Below, in pieces: positions 18,174 to 26,760 of a stretch of DNA of 64,000 nt. Source of the stretch: Gammaproteobacteria bacterium (GTDB lineage: Bacteria; Pseudomonadota; Gammaproteobacteria; Burkholderiales; Rhodocyclaceae); assembly GCA_018828385.1 (NCBI GenBank), contig JAHJVE010000003.1, positions 62,001 to 126,000 of the forward strand. The letters are read 5' to 3'. Every line of letters starts with the position of its first letter. The stretch's first letter is position 1. The notes under the pieces were generated by a model. The model searched no databases. It had not been told where the DNA came from and worked only from the letters and a program-made list of their open reading frames with translations. Position numbers and translations under genes: made by a program.

Positions 18174-20793
18174 CAGCTGCCTCCGCCTGCTCCATTTCGT
18201 CTGCTGCAATTTCGTCCAGTTCGTCTGCGGAAAGCGGGCGCAGCTCGATAGACACAAAATTGCCACCTTCGGTTACGGATCCTGGAAAGACCACCCCAAA
18301 ACCGAGAACATCCATCTCGGCATCCAGTGCGGTTCGCGTTTTGCTCGGATGCTGAGGCTCGGATCGGTGGTCGATCGGATAGAGCAGCAGCAAGGGGACA
18401 TCGCCAACATGCTCTGCCCTTTTGATCTTTGCATCCTGCCAGCCCAGCGAGGAATCAATTTTGAAAGGACTGTCAAATGCGATGTCGGTAGTAGACATCA
18501 GGGCCTTGATGTCGGCATTGCCTTCAATATCCGCCAGTCGTGCGCGAGTCACTGTCTTGACCCTGTCGATTGTGCCCAGATCCAACTGGGAAAGCCTGCC
18601 TTGCCCAGATTCGACAATGCCGACATTCCAGCTGTCGAGTCTGGTATCTGCCTGTTCGAGGAAAGAGCAGAACAGATCTGGTGCGAGATCGGCATGGCTT
18701 GCGTCGACGTGATAGGTCTTGAAGAATCGGACGATCGATGCGCGACTGACATTCCGCCAGAGGAGCCTTTCACCGACATCCTTGGCCCGGTTGCCCAATG
18801 TTTCCTCCCGGCTTACCAGTTCGGCAGCCGCACGCCAGTTGGCTTCGAGAACGGCCTTGTCCTTGTGGGGGAAACGGAAGGTTTGGCGATGTGTTCCCCA
18901 GTAACTGATTGCACAGCGAGTGGCATGTTTCATCTTGGTTGCACTCGTGATTGCCATGCCCGGAATCGTTCGTATTCTTACCGCAATGTCCATTGGTGAC
19001 AGTTCCCGCAGCCTGTATTGCTCGATGTCTTCTCGTATTTCGGATTCGATTGCTGCAAGAGAACGAAACTTCGACCGGAGGTCGTCCGGCATCCAAATTC
19101 TTGGCAGATCTTCGTAGCCGCCTCGATATCCGAACCATCGCCCCATCTGCAACAGGGTGTCGTACTGGGAGCTTGTACGAAGAAAGTAGCTTACGGTCAG
19201 ACCTTCGAGTGTCAGGCCCCGGGCCAGGATTGACCCGCCGACGACCACATAGGTCTTTGGCGGGCCGTCATAGTCGATCCGGTCGTCGCTGGATCCGTTT
19301 TCAACCGGAACCTCCAGTGCCGCCAAAACCTCGGGAATCCTTGTAAGGATTTCATTGGGTTCGATTTTTCGCGCTGTCGTGATGTCGGCAGGGAGGCGGC
19401 CCTGCTCCGACTCCCATACTGAAATCAGTTTCTTCCCTAGTCTGGTCTGCGGATCTGCGAATTGTGCCCGGTTCGTATTCAGCCAGCTCTCGACGAGTGC
19501 GGCAAGTCTTTCATGCATCACCACATAAGCCGAGGTATGGATGAGCATTGTCATGTGTTGTCCAGCCTGACCGCGCGCCCGTCTTGCTGCACAACATGCA
19601 AGGTAGTACAGCAGGGCATTTTCCAAGCTGGGTACTAGTTCCGGGTGAAAATTGTCCCGATGCTGTCGGGACGAAGGCTGAAGTTGTTCCACTTCGGTGT
19701 CTTCCACCGTGCGGATCATGTCTAGCCCTTCTTCTTCGGGCAATGGGCTGGAAGCGTTGGCAGGGGGTCTTCCAAACAGCTTTTCGGTTCCAAAGTAATT
19801 GCCAGATTTTGGCAATGCCGTGATGAAATCCCGGGGGTAAAGATCGTCGATCTCCTGTCCTTCAATCCGGTAAGGATTGATCAGGACGTTCGCGAACGGT
19901 GTTGCCGTGTAGCCAACGTAGCAAGCGGTAGGAAGCAGGCTCAACAGTTCCCGAATTCGCTCGTTGATTGCCGTCATGTCCAGTTCGCCGCGCGCCGAAT
20001 TGACGCTTGCCTGATCGCATTCGTCATCGATAACCAGTATCCGAAGCTGCCGCATGACTGCGGGAAGTGTTCTTTCGATTGCCGTTCGCAGTTCACTCAA
20101 CGGTGAAACGTTCTTCTTGATGATGGCAATCTGCGCCTTGTTGCTATGTGCGAGAAAGCCCCCGTGAGGCGGAGCACGGAAATCACCATCCTGACTGGTT
20201 GGAGTCAGGACTTGCCAGTCCACCGGATGGCGCTGGACGAGGTCGCCGATCATTCGCGATTGTGTCTGGTAACGGAGCTTGTTGGTCAAACCGGCCAAGA
20301 TTATGACCGTGTTGTACCCGGCATCGAGCGCCTTGGCCATGACTGCGGTCATGTTCGCCGTCTTTCCCGACTGCACATGGCCGACCACCAGTCCTCGGCC
20401 AGAAAAAATCCTCGAAGACGGGTTGTTGAGCAGGGATACCACCTCGCTGGAGGCTTGGTTCAGCGAGGCGATTTCGTCATCACCCCAGTGCTTTGAATTT
20501 TTCAGGAAATCCCGAAATGCAGGCCAGTGCTTGTCGCCGACGGTTGGGCCGAAATACCATGGGGTTCGACGCCGGATGATCGAATGGACGTGAAGAATTT
20601 CGATCTTTTCGAATTCTGCCGCTACTATTTCCGAGGCAGCTGCGAGTTCTGCTCTGTTCTTGGCTGACCAGCCAGGTACAAGCAAATCCATTTCTTCGCA
20701 GACGAGACGCGTTGCCATCTCGATATTGCCAGTACCCGGCAATTCCTTGCGAATTCTGCTGACTAGTGCCTGTATCTCTGGCTTTTTCATCAT
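18163..20793 (-). CDS. Z1-domain DNA helicase/translocase
   Basis: An 876-residue protein. Motif I is VVGHVQSGKTANM (about residue 135), motif II is LVIDDECDQAS and motif III is YVGYTATPFANVL. The C-terminal RecA lobe has VVGGSILARGLTLEGLTVSYFLR and QMGRWFGYRGGYEDLPRIW, which are the Z1 superfamily 2 hallmarks. It probably translocates on DNA and drives restriction with the GHKL and PD-(D/E)XK partners. I use the ATG at 20793 behind GGAGAGGGGC rather than the track's 20805 start, which precedes that ribosome binding site. First gene of the five-gene minus-strand operon. Confidence 0.9.
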   Translation of the reverse strand: MMKKPEIQALVSRIRKELPGTGNIEMATRLVCEEMDLLVPGWSAKNRAELAAASEIVAAEFEKIEILHVHSIIRRRTPWYFGPTVGDKHWPAFRDFLKNSKHWGDDEIASLNQASSEVVSLLNNPSSRIFSGRGLVVGHVQSGKTANMTAVMAKALDAGYNTVIILAGLTNKLRYQTQSRMIGDLVQRHPVDWQVLTPTSQDGDFRAPPHGGFLAHSNKAQIAIIKKNVSPLSELRTAIERTLPAVMRQLRILVIDDECDQASVNSARGELDMTAINERIRELLSLLPTACYVGYTATPFANVLINPYRIEGQEIDDLYPRDFITALPKSGNYFGTEKLFGRPPANASSPLPEEEGLDMIRTVEDTEVEQLQPSSRQHRDNFHPELVPSLENALLYYLACCAARRARGQAGQHMTMLIHTSAYVVMHERLAALVESWLNTNRAQFADPQTRLGKKLISVWESEQGRLPADITTARKIEPNEILTRIPEVLAALEVPVENGSSDDRIDYDGPPKTYVVVGGSILARGLTLEGLTVSYFLRTSSQYDTLLQMGRWFGYRGGYEDLPRIWMPDDLRSKFRSLAAIESEIREDIEQYRLRELSPMDIAVRIRTIPGMAITSATKMKHATRCAISYWGTHRQTFRFPHKDKAVLEANWRAAAELVSREETLGNRAKDVGERLLWRNVSRASIVRFFKTYHVDASHADLAPDLFCSFLEQADTRLDSWNVGIVESGQGRLSQLDLGTIDRVKTVTRARLADIEGNADIKALMSTTDIAFDSPFKIDSSLGWQDAKIKRAEHVGDVPLLLLYPIDHRSEPQHPSKTRTALDAEMDVLGFGVVFPGSVTEGGNFVSIELRPLSADELDEIAADEMEQAEAADVA

Positions 20794-21142
20794 GCCCCTC
20801 TCCAATGATCATGTAATTGTCGATTGCACCATGATTCTGGCGTTTGAAAACTATGCCCGATCAATTCCTGAGAGTGATACGGATCCTTCACTGGTGCCGA
20901 TGACACCTTGTAAGACCGCATGGAGATTGAGAGGGAAAGGAAACAGGCCGATGGGCAATGCAAAATGCAATTATGCTAAAGGTGTCAGATCCATGCAATC
21001 GCGTTATTGCAGCAGTTCGATTGCCGATTTTCCTTGAGCAGAGCGCGATTTCCGGTTAGCAATGCAGGCTGAAAAATATTCGGTCAACCAACAGATGACA
21101 AATTCTGACTACAGTCAGTGCTCCGGTAACAGAGCCATGTAT
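20794..21142. other. Intergenic region between methyltransferase and Z1 operon
   Basis: 349 bp with no credible gene; the small plus-strand ORFs at 20660-21370 lack family features. It should carry the promoter of the Z1 operon. It contains a perfect 6-2-6 palindrome, CTGACTACAGTCAG, at 21105-21118, 25 bp beyond the methyltransferase stop. This is a candidate control-protein or repressor site of unproven role. Confidence 0.45.
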
Positions 21143-22681
21143 TCAGGAGAGCAACCTTTTCACCTTGGCTGCAATTTCTGCTGCAAGGAGTGGCGGGACT
21201 GCGTTTCCGACCTGATGAAACTGCTCGGTCCTGTTTCCCTGGAAGAAATAGTTGTCAGGGAAGGTTTGCAGACGCGCGGCTTCGCGAACCGTCAGACTTC
21301 GACATTGCGCAGCATCGGGATGGATGAAGTAGTGTCCGTCCTTAGAGATGTGACTGGTGATCGTCGTTGACGGTCGATTCCCGACCTGGACACGGAACCG
21401 GTCGGAGAAGTTTCCAGACTCCCAATTAGCATGTTTCGGGGCCAGCCCCGGAAGGCTGAATTCGTTATGGCCCTTTGGCGATCGCTTCTCAATGGTGGCA
21501 AATGTTGCGGCAAAAACGTATCTGCGGAGATCCTCGGACATGTGGCCCCGACTTTCGTGGTTGAGGATCACTGGAAGTGCTGGGTCACGCAGGCGGAACA
21601 GCAGGTCATTGGAAGTTTCCATCCGGGTCGGTGGTTTGGGGATGCGGAGTGCCCCGGAATCAACCTTGACCAACAAACCCGGAATGGCCTGAAGCAATTC
21701 CGCCGACAGCGTCGTCATGCCTGCAGCAATTGCATGTCGGGAAAGATCGAGGCAATGGCTGGACACAACCTCTGCCCAAGCCTCCTTCGAGTCGGGTTGT
21801 CGGGTGAGTTTGCTTCGCAGTTTTGGCAAATCGCCAATGGCATCAAGGACGGAAATCTTCTTTCGAGGGGAGAGTGGTTGCGTTCTGCCAGAAATGTCGC
21901 TGCGAACGCCGAGCAGAATCACACGATGTCGTGCCTGCGGAATGCCGTGCTCTTCAGCGTGGACAACGAAGTCGAAGGGATCGATGCTGTCGATATCCAT
22001 GTCTTCGGTGAATGTTGTAGTGCTCGTCAGCGAATGAATTCGATAGGTGGTCTGAGTGCCATTAGCCATGGCGAGTGCGGCCGAGGGGTTGACCAGATCG
22101 GTCAGTATGTCCTGAAAAATCTGGCGATTACCCACCCTGGACGAAAGAATGCCTTTAACGTTTTCCATTACGAACACGGCGGGGCGTGTCTTCTGGAGCA
22201 CCCGCAGGTATTCGCGGTAAAGGAAGTGCCGCTTGTCGTCTTCAGGCCGATAGTCTGCCTTGCCACGATTTCTCGAACGGCCTACCAGCGAATAGGCCTG
22301 GCAGGGCGGGCCGCCTATTAGGACGCAATCCTCGCCGGGTTTCAGGCGCTCGTCGATTGCTTTGTCCAGAAGTCGGTCGCCCTCGGACGAGCCCAAAGTG
22401 ATATTGAGCGTTTCCTCGCTTGCCTTGTCCCAGAGTTTCCGGGTGTTTTCGGAATTCCACGGTAGCGTCGAGACACCACGGCAGAAATCGTAATAGGCCT
22501 GCATGCCTGATCCGGAGGCCCTGAGATGACGGTAATAGCTTCTCAGCCGAAGCGTTTGGTGTGCCGCCGGGTTCATTTCGGCTGACACCAGAATCCGGAA
22601 GACTTGGCCGTCATCAAGCCCGGCAAAGCCTTCGCCCAGTCCACCCGGCCCGGAGAAAAGGTCAATTACCGGAATACTCAT
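21143..22681 (-). CDS. DNA (cytosine-5) methyltransferase
   Basis: A 512-residue protein with the ordered C5-methyltransferase motifs: I (VIDLFSGPGGLGEGFAGL), IV (LIGGPPCQAYSLVGRSR, catalytic Cys in PCQ), VI (VFVMENVKG), VIII (IPQARHRVILLGVR), IX/X (RLQTFPDNYFFQGN, QVGNAVPPLLA). It transfers methyl from SAM to C5 of cytosine in an unknown target. It is longer than a typical 330-400 residue enzyme because of inserts between motifs I and IV and in the target-recognition region. Upstream of, and on the same strand as, the Z1 operon, and divergent from vsr. Presumed protective partner of the restriction-like module. Confidence 0.95.
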   Translation of the reverse strand: MSIPVIDLFSGPGGLGEGFAGLDDGQVFRILVSAEMNPAAHQTLRLRSYYRHLRASGSGMQAYYDFCRGVSTLPWNSENTRKLWDKASEETLNITLGSSEGDRLLDKAIDERLKPGEDCVLIGGPPCQAYSLVGRSRNRGKADYRPEDDKRHFLYREYLRVLQKTRPAVFVMENVKGILSSRVGNRQIFQDILTDLVNPSAALAMANGTQTTYRIHSLTSTTTFTEDMDIDSIDPFDFVVHAEEHGIPQARHRVILLGVRSDISGRTQPLSPRKKISVLDAIGDLPKLRSKLTRQPDSKEAWAEVVSSHCLDLSRHAIAAGMTTLSAELLQAIPGLLVKVDSGALRIPKPPTRMETSNDLLFRLRDPALPVILNHESRGHMSEDLRRYVFAATFATIEKRSPKGHNEFSLPGLAPKHANWESGNFSDRFRVQVGNRPSTTITSHISKDGHYFIHPDAAQCRSLTVREAARLQTFPDNYFFQGNRTEQFHQVGNAVPPLLAAEIAAKVKRLLS

Positions 22682-22728
22682 TCGGATACGTCTTTCGGGG
22701 TTGTCCGCTTGGCACTCCGGCTGGAATA

Positions 22729-23196
22729 ATGACCGGTATGACAGATGTGGTTACGCCAGCAGTACGGTCGCGCATGATGTCCGGGATCCGTGGCAAGGAT
22801 ACGCGGCCGGAAATGGCTGTCCGACGTTTTCTGCATCGAGCCGGATTGCGTTTTCGGTTGCATGACAGGAGTCTGCCCGGTGCTCCTGATCTGGTTTTTC
22901 CGCGCCATGGTGCGGTGGTGTTCGTTCACGGTTGTTACTGGCATCGACACGAGGGCTGCAAGTATGCCTCGACACCGGCTAGCAATGTTGAATTCTGGCA
23001 AAGAAAATTTGCCGGCAATGTCCGGCGCGACCGCGATACCGTTCATATGCTGATTAAATCCGGCTGGCGGGTATTTATCCTTTGGGAGTGTGCATTTCGT
23101 TACCCAGAGTTCGACGTAATGCTGGCTTGGCTGCCCGATGCAATTCGGTTGGGTAGCGAAGAATTAACGGAATGGCCTACTCATCCCTCGGCATGA
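22729..23196 (+). CDS. vsr: Very short patch repair endonuclease
   Basis: The ORF track starts at 22561 inside the methyltransferase gene; the family starts near MTDVVTPAVRSRMMSGIRGKDT. I therefore take the ATG at 22729 (MTGMTDVV); 22738 is also possible. Vsr signatures: TRPEMAVRRFLHRAGLRFRLH, PDLVFPRHGAVVFVHGCYWHRHEGC (catalytic Asp, His and zinc-binding Cys/His), SNVEFWQRKFAGNVRRD. It nicks next to T:G mismatches made by deamination of 5-methylcytosine. Only 47 bp separate it from the divergent C5-methyltransferase start, so they share a promoter region. Confidence 0.94.
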   Translation: MTGMTDVVTPAVRSRMMSGIRGKDTRPEMAVRRFLHRAGLRFRLHDRSLPGAPDLVFPRHGAVVFVHGCYWHRHEGCKYASTPASNVEFWQRKFAGNVRRDRDTVHMLIKSGWRVFILWECAFRYPEFDVMLAWLPDAIRLGSEELTEWPTHPSA

Positions 23197-23396
23197 CGAT
23201 CAGGGCAGGTAGCATCGAGATCACCTCCGTCATAGACAACGAATTCCCAAATTTTGAGAAAGCTAAGCGACAGATTTTGGCCTGATCTTTGCGCTAGGCC
23301 AATAGTCAGCTTGGCCAATGTGCAAACTATTGGATAGTCTTCGAGAACAGAGAGGATGCCCAAGGCGGTGGCGTTGCCTCCTATCACTAATCCCAA
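23181..23396 (-). CDS. Small ORF, doubtful
   Basis: A 71-codon ORF (MGLVIGGNATALGILSVLED...) that overlaps the end of the next upstream small gene by 10 nt and vsr by 16 nt on the other strand. An AGGAGG sequence lies just inside it, which could instead serve a later TTG start. No family resemblance. It could be the third gene of the small coupled set or chance. Confidence 0.25.
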   Translation of the reverse strand: MGLVIGGNATALGILSVLEDYPIVCTLAKLTIGLAQRSGQNLSLSFLKIWEFVVYDGGDLDATCPDRHAEG

Positions 23397-23605
23397 TAGC
23401 TATCCGTAACCATTGGTGCGATCAGGTCAAATCCATCATTAGTAAAGTCGCAGCCATAGAGATTTCCGCACAAGTCCAAACCGCAACATCCACCTACCAT
23501 GGAAAGCCCAGTGACAGGATTGGTTACAGAATCGTCTGTCGAGTAGATTGTCGCGGCAGTGGTGGTTTCGAACCAGTCGTTTGAGGCCATAAAAGCTCCA
23601 TTCAT
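23387..23605 (-). CDS. Small Cys/Gly-rich protein of unknown function
   Basis: The ATG at 23605 (MNGAFMASNDWFETTTAATIY) overlaps the preceding stop as ATGA, which favours it over the track start at 23704. The 72-residue product has an unusual centre, MVGGCCGLDLCGNLYGCDF, with four cysteines in 15 residues, and acidic ends. No signal peptide. Cysteine-dense short proteins coupled to a small membrane protein can be metal-binding or precursor peptides, but nothing here fixes a role. Confidence 0.5.
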   Translation of the reverse strand: MNGAFMASNDWFETTTAATIYSTDDSVTNPVTGLSMVGGCCGLDLCGNLYGCDFTNDGFDLIAPMVTDSYWD

Positions 23606-23838
23606 TTGCTGTGATTGATCAGTGAGATGATCCGAGCGCAGCCCAATGACAACAGTCCCGCGGTCAGGATCATCAATAGTGCAACCGCTCCTGTAGCCAA
23701 ACAATCTGCGATTCCCGACTCATCATCCAGCAGCCATTGGGCAAGTGTGATTCCGAGAACGGGGTGAATTGCATCGAGAAGGAGGTTTCTTCCGAGCGTC
23801 TCGAGAAACTTGCCTAGCTCGTTTGAAGTCCAGTTCAT
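23602..23838 (-). CDS. Small membrane protein
   Basis: Using the ATG at 23838 (MNWTSNELGKFLETLGRNLLL) gives a 78-residue protein. A C-terminal hydrophobic helix (CLATGAVALLMILTAGLLSLGC) is followed by a short basic tail. The track start at 23937 would add 33 residues without a visible ribosome binding site. It overlaps the following Cys-rich gene by 4 nt, suggesting that the two products work together. Unknown function. Confidence 0.5.
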   Translation of the reverse strand: MNWTSNELGKFLETLGRNLLLDAIHPVLGITLAQWLLDDESGIADCLATGAVALLMILTAGLLSLGCARIISLINHSK

Positions 23839-23941
23839 GTTTTGATCGACAGGTTGCGCTAGGAACCAATCTACCGAGCAGAGGCGTGTATTTCTGAAAA
23901 ACCTTTTACCAGTACCAGGCGCCCAACCAGCCAGCAACTCT

Positions 23942-24562
23942 TCAAAGGCTCACGTCCAATGTTGATGGGCGATTGCGTGCGACCCACGCGCGTAGGGTGG
24001 GGCGGCTGACTCCAACTAGCTTAGCGATCGCAGTCTGATTGATACCCAACTTTTGATACCGCTCTATTTCCGATCGTTTCTCATCTAGCTTGTAGCTCTT
24101 GGCTTGAGCCCCTCGTGGCCGCCCAAGTTGCTTTCCGGCTTCTTTACGCTTGGCGAGAGCTTCACGTGTACGCATGGAAATGAAATCGCGTTCGATTTCG
24201 GCTGCGAGCCCGAGGATCGTTGCTGTAATTTTCGATTGCATCGAGTTGTCGAATGCCAGTCCATTCTTGACGATCACTACGGAGACCTGTCGTTCAGACG
24301 CAAACTTGAGAATTTCGAGCACTTGCAGTGTGCTTCTGGCCAAGCGGCTCACCTCGGCGACCAAGAGGACATCGCCTTTGTCCGCAACGGACAACAATTC
24401 GCCGATTTTTCGGCTACTCCAGGAAACACTACCGGACGCTGTGTCTTCGATCACGCTATCTGGTTCTATACCGCGTTCCTGGCAGTATTGGTGGATGCCA
24501 TGGAGCTGATTTTGCGCGTCCTGTGCGCTCGTCGATACTCGCAAATAGATATAAATTGCCAT
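23942..24562 (-). CDS. Serine recombinase (resolvase/invertase family)
   Basis: A 206-residue protein with the catalytic serine in IYLRVSTSAQDAQNQ (about residue 10), the conserved DVLLVAEVSRLARS arginine segment, the long E-helix (ATILGLAAEIERDFISMRTREAL) and a C-terminal helix-turn-helix (INQTAIAKLVGVSRPTLRAWV). Length and layout match Hin/Tn3-resolvase-type enzymes that cut DNA through a 5'-phosphoserine link. It may resolve or invert part of the island. No inverted or res-like sites were recognised next to it. Confidence 0.93.
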   Translation of the reverse strand: MAIYIYLRVSTSAQDAQNQLHGIHQYCQERGIEPDSVIEDTASGSVSWSSRKIGELLSVADKGDVLLVAEVSRLARSTLQVLEILKFASERQVSVVIVKNGLAFDNSMQSKITATILGLAAEIERDFISMRTREALAKRKEAGKQLGRPRGAQAKSYKLDEKRSEIERYQKLGINQTAIAKLVGVSRPTLRAWVARNRPSTLDVSL

Positions 24563-24701
24563 GTCTCTCCTCTTGGAAAAAACAAACCCTGTATTCAGTT
24601 AAAGCTACCGATACGGGTAAGGTTTTTCTGTTTTTTCCCTTGCCGGTTAGTGAAAGGCGAAAACGGTGGTTTTTTATTTCCAGAAAAATCCCAGGGAGTC
24701 C

Positions 24702-25007
24702 CTAATTGATGCGCATGGTTTGCCCATCTTCAACAACGTATAGAGTGACGTCGCGTAATCGGTATTGACCACCGGGGCCGCCTTGGATGCAATACTCTCC
24801 ATAGGCAGGATGCACCATAACAAGGAACGGAAATCCTCCCCATCTCTGTGGTTCGGCTTTAGCCAAGGCATTCTGGTTGTAATACTTGCTTGATCGCTTG
24901 ATCGTTGCGTAAAGCTGCTGTCCTTTAGCGACCATTTCTTTCTTGCGGTGATCGTGTTCAGTAGCTTTCGTTCTGCCAACGTCGGTACTCATGTCTAAGA
25001 TGTCCAT
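24702..25007 (-). CDS. Hypothetical protein of the integrase cluster
   Basis: A 101-residue protein starting MDILDMSTDVGRTKATEHD behind a good AGGAAAG ribosome binding site. I prefer it to the overlapping frame 24674..24979. The C-terminal part, WGGFPFLVMVHPAYGEYCIQGGPGGQYRL, reads as a compact beta domain. No family recognised. Same strand and tight spacing as the downstream-type mobility genes suggest an accessory mobile-element protein. Confidence 0.6.
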   Translation of the reverse strand: MDILDMSTDVGRTKATEHDHRKKEMVAKGQQLYATIKRSSKYYNQNALAKAEPQRWGGFPFLVMVHPAYGEYCIQGGPGGQYRLRDVTLYVVEDGQTMRIN

Positions 25008-25054
25008 TTAACTTTCCTAACAGCGGTAGATACCGCTCCATGATTGGGCGAGCC

Positions 25055-25081
25055 GGGCAGCCAAGTGATGTCTGGCTGCCC
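25055..25081. terminator. Hairpin, possible terminator
   Basis: Perfect 9-bp inverted repeat GGGCAGCCA-N9-TGGCTGCCC in the 107-bp gap between two small minus-strand genes. There is no long T-run on either side, so it may be a weak terminator or an RNA processing structure. Confidence 0.4.
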
Positions 25082-25114
25082 GTCGGTTTAGATGAATGAA
25101 GTGAGCTGCTGCAC

Positions 25115-25597
25115 TCAGATCGGTAGGGTGTTGCCAGATTTAGCCTCAAGTAATAGTTCTTCGTCGGTTACCAGGAGCTCGGCAATTACGTTGTCCAGGT
25201 TGCTCGCTTGGTATGCATTCTTGAAGCGGCGACTATTGCAAAGTTGCAGTGCGAAGATTCGGCAGATGTAACGGACGTCATCGTTCCAAGGAACTCTTCC
25301 TTTATTCATTCGGCGAACCGACTCGAATTGAACTCCCAGCGCACGGCGCAATCCCCAGTGAGCGGCATCACAAAAGTCGACGTCCATTTTTTCCGCCAGA
25401 ATCTCGATCTGGTCGTATAGCAGCCAGTCCTCTGCGGATTTTTTGTCGAATGAAAGCTTGATGAGCGGCTTTCTCATACAAGCCAATGTCATCCAGTCAA
25501 TTTGGAGGAAAAATGCCGGGGGTTTCATCCCGCACAATGGAAGGATGTCTTTTTCATCCATGGGCTTGGTCGGGATAGTCAGAGCTTCTTTCTTCAT
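25115..25597 (-). CDS. Hypothetical mobile-element protein
   Basis: The ATG at 25597 (MKKEALTIPTKPMDEKD) follows AAGGA with 7-nt spacing, so I prefer it to the track start at 25669; the product has 160 residues. It overlaps the integrase 3' end by 44 nt. It has a helical core (KSAEDWLLYDQIEILAEKMDV, YICRIFALQLCNSRRF) without a known motif. Co-transcription with the integrase suggests a role in element maintenance; function unknown. Confidence 0.6.
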   Translation of the reverse strand: MKKEALTIPTKPMDEKDILPLCGMKPPAFFLQIDWMTLACMRKPLIKLSFDKKSAEDWLLYDQIEILAEKMDVDFCDAAHWGLRRALGVQFESVRRMNKGRVPWNDDVRYICRIFALQLCNSRRFKNAYQASNLDNVIAELLVTDEELLLEAKSGNTLPI

Positions 25598-26648
25598 TGA
25601 TATTTTCCTTGTCATTAAGGGATGGTGCAGTGATAGAAGGGACGGATTTAGGGCGAAGTTGGTGTCCAACGCTGCCGCAGTACATGCCGGTCGCTGATTC
25701 GCGGTAATGGCCTGCCTCTAGGGAAACGGCGAGCATTGCCTTTTTGTGTTCCAGCCTGTCTGTAGGCAGGATTCCGTGGTTCTTTATGGGGGCTGCTACA
25801 CCGGCGTAGTAAGCGTATTCATCCTGTAGAAATCCGTGACGGAGTCCGTGCGCCGTTACACCCAGTTCTTCCCTAGTGGCGCCTAGCTGACCCATCAAGT
25901 AGTAAAAATGGGATTGGGCCTGGCGCCATGTCTTATCAGGCCAGCGCATTTGGGCATTTAGCTGCTTGCCGACAATTTCCTTGGCTCGATCAACGATTTC
26001 CCGTTGCCGTTCGGTACGGATCGGGATCATTCGATGCTTCCCACCTTTGGTGCCGTCGGTGATGTAGAGGTGATCTTGGCCTAGTGCGGTTGCTCGCCAA
26101 GGACGCAGCTCGAGTGACTCCTTTGCACGAAGACCAAAGTAGCGTTGCAACTGGAGGAGGGCAGCGAGGCGTGGGTCAAGCTGGCCGGCATTTTGAATGA
26201 ACTTGTCCACATCGATTCCCTGTGCTTCCCACGACAAGTCTTCGGTGGCTGCGGTTTTCCGGACGAGATGCTCACGGCCGCCGGCATAAACCCCGATGTC
26301 CTCGATCATTCCTTCTTTGTCGATCCATCTGCAGAAAGAACGCAAGTTCGAAAACAAGCCGTGAATGGACTTCGCGGCCAGTCCTTTTTCCATCCAATGG
26401 GTGAATACTGCCTGCACATGCTTCGGTTTCAGATGAGTCGGGCTTTCCAGGCGATATCCGAGTTGGCTAAGCTGGGCAAATATCAGCCGCAGGTTGCCGC
26501 GACGCTCGCGGCGGGTTTTCCGGCTGCTGTCTCGCGGAATGTCGCGAAGGCGAGAGTGATTTTTCTGATTGTTGTGATTGATAATCCGATCCAACTCATC
26601 CCTGAAACGCTTGGGTAATAGTTGGTCCGCAAGGGAGGTTCTACTCAT
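25554..26648 (-). CDS. Tyrosine recombinase/integrase (Int1)
   Basis: The start at 26648 (MSRTSLADQLLPKRF) follows a GGGAGGG ribosome binding site; the track start adds 120 unlikely residues. The 364-residue protein has an N-terminal SAM-like core-binding domain (LKPKHVQAVFTHWMEKGLAAKSIHGLFSN, shown in part), then the catalytic domain: Arg in YFGLRAKESLEL, His-x-x-Arg in TAHGLRHGF, and the final EAGHYRESATGMYCG with the nucleophilic Tyr. It could be the enzyme that integrated the island or part of a nested element. Surrounded by small accessory genes on the same strand. Confidence 0.9.
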   Translation of the reverse strand: MSRTSLADQLLPKRFRDELDRIINHNNQKNHSRLRDIPRDSSRKTRRERRGNLRLIFAQLSQLGYRLESPTHLKPKHVQAVFTHWMEKGLAAKSIHGLFSNLRSFCRWIDKEGMIEDIGVYAGGREHLVRKTAATEDLSWEAQGIDVDKFIQNAGQLDPRLAALLQLQRYFGLRAKESLELRPWRATALGQDHLYITDGTKGGKHRMIPIRTERQREIVDRAKEIVGKQLNAQMRWPDKTWRQAQSHFYYLMGQLGATREELGVTAHGLRHGFLQDEYAYYAGVAAPIKNHGILPTDRLEHKKAMLAVSLEAGHYRESATGMYCGSVGHQLRPKSVPSITAPSLNDKENINEERSSDYPDQAHG

Positions 26649-26760
26649 TTCCGTCCCTCCCTGACATCCATTAAAACTTTGTTCTGGTGAAAAGCAGGTT
26701 TTAAAAACTGCACGTATCCCAGTAATGGTGCGGGAAGTGATGTATGTCTGGTTTTTCCGT

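Noticed and set aside
24674-24979. Alternative minus-strand frame
   Set aside because: The overlapping frame 24702..25007 has a good ribosome binding site and a more protein-like sequence.
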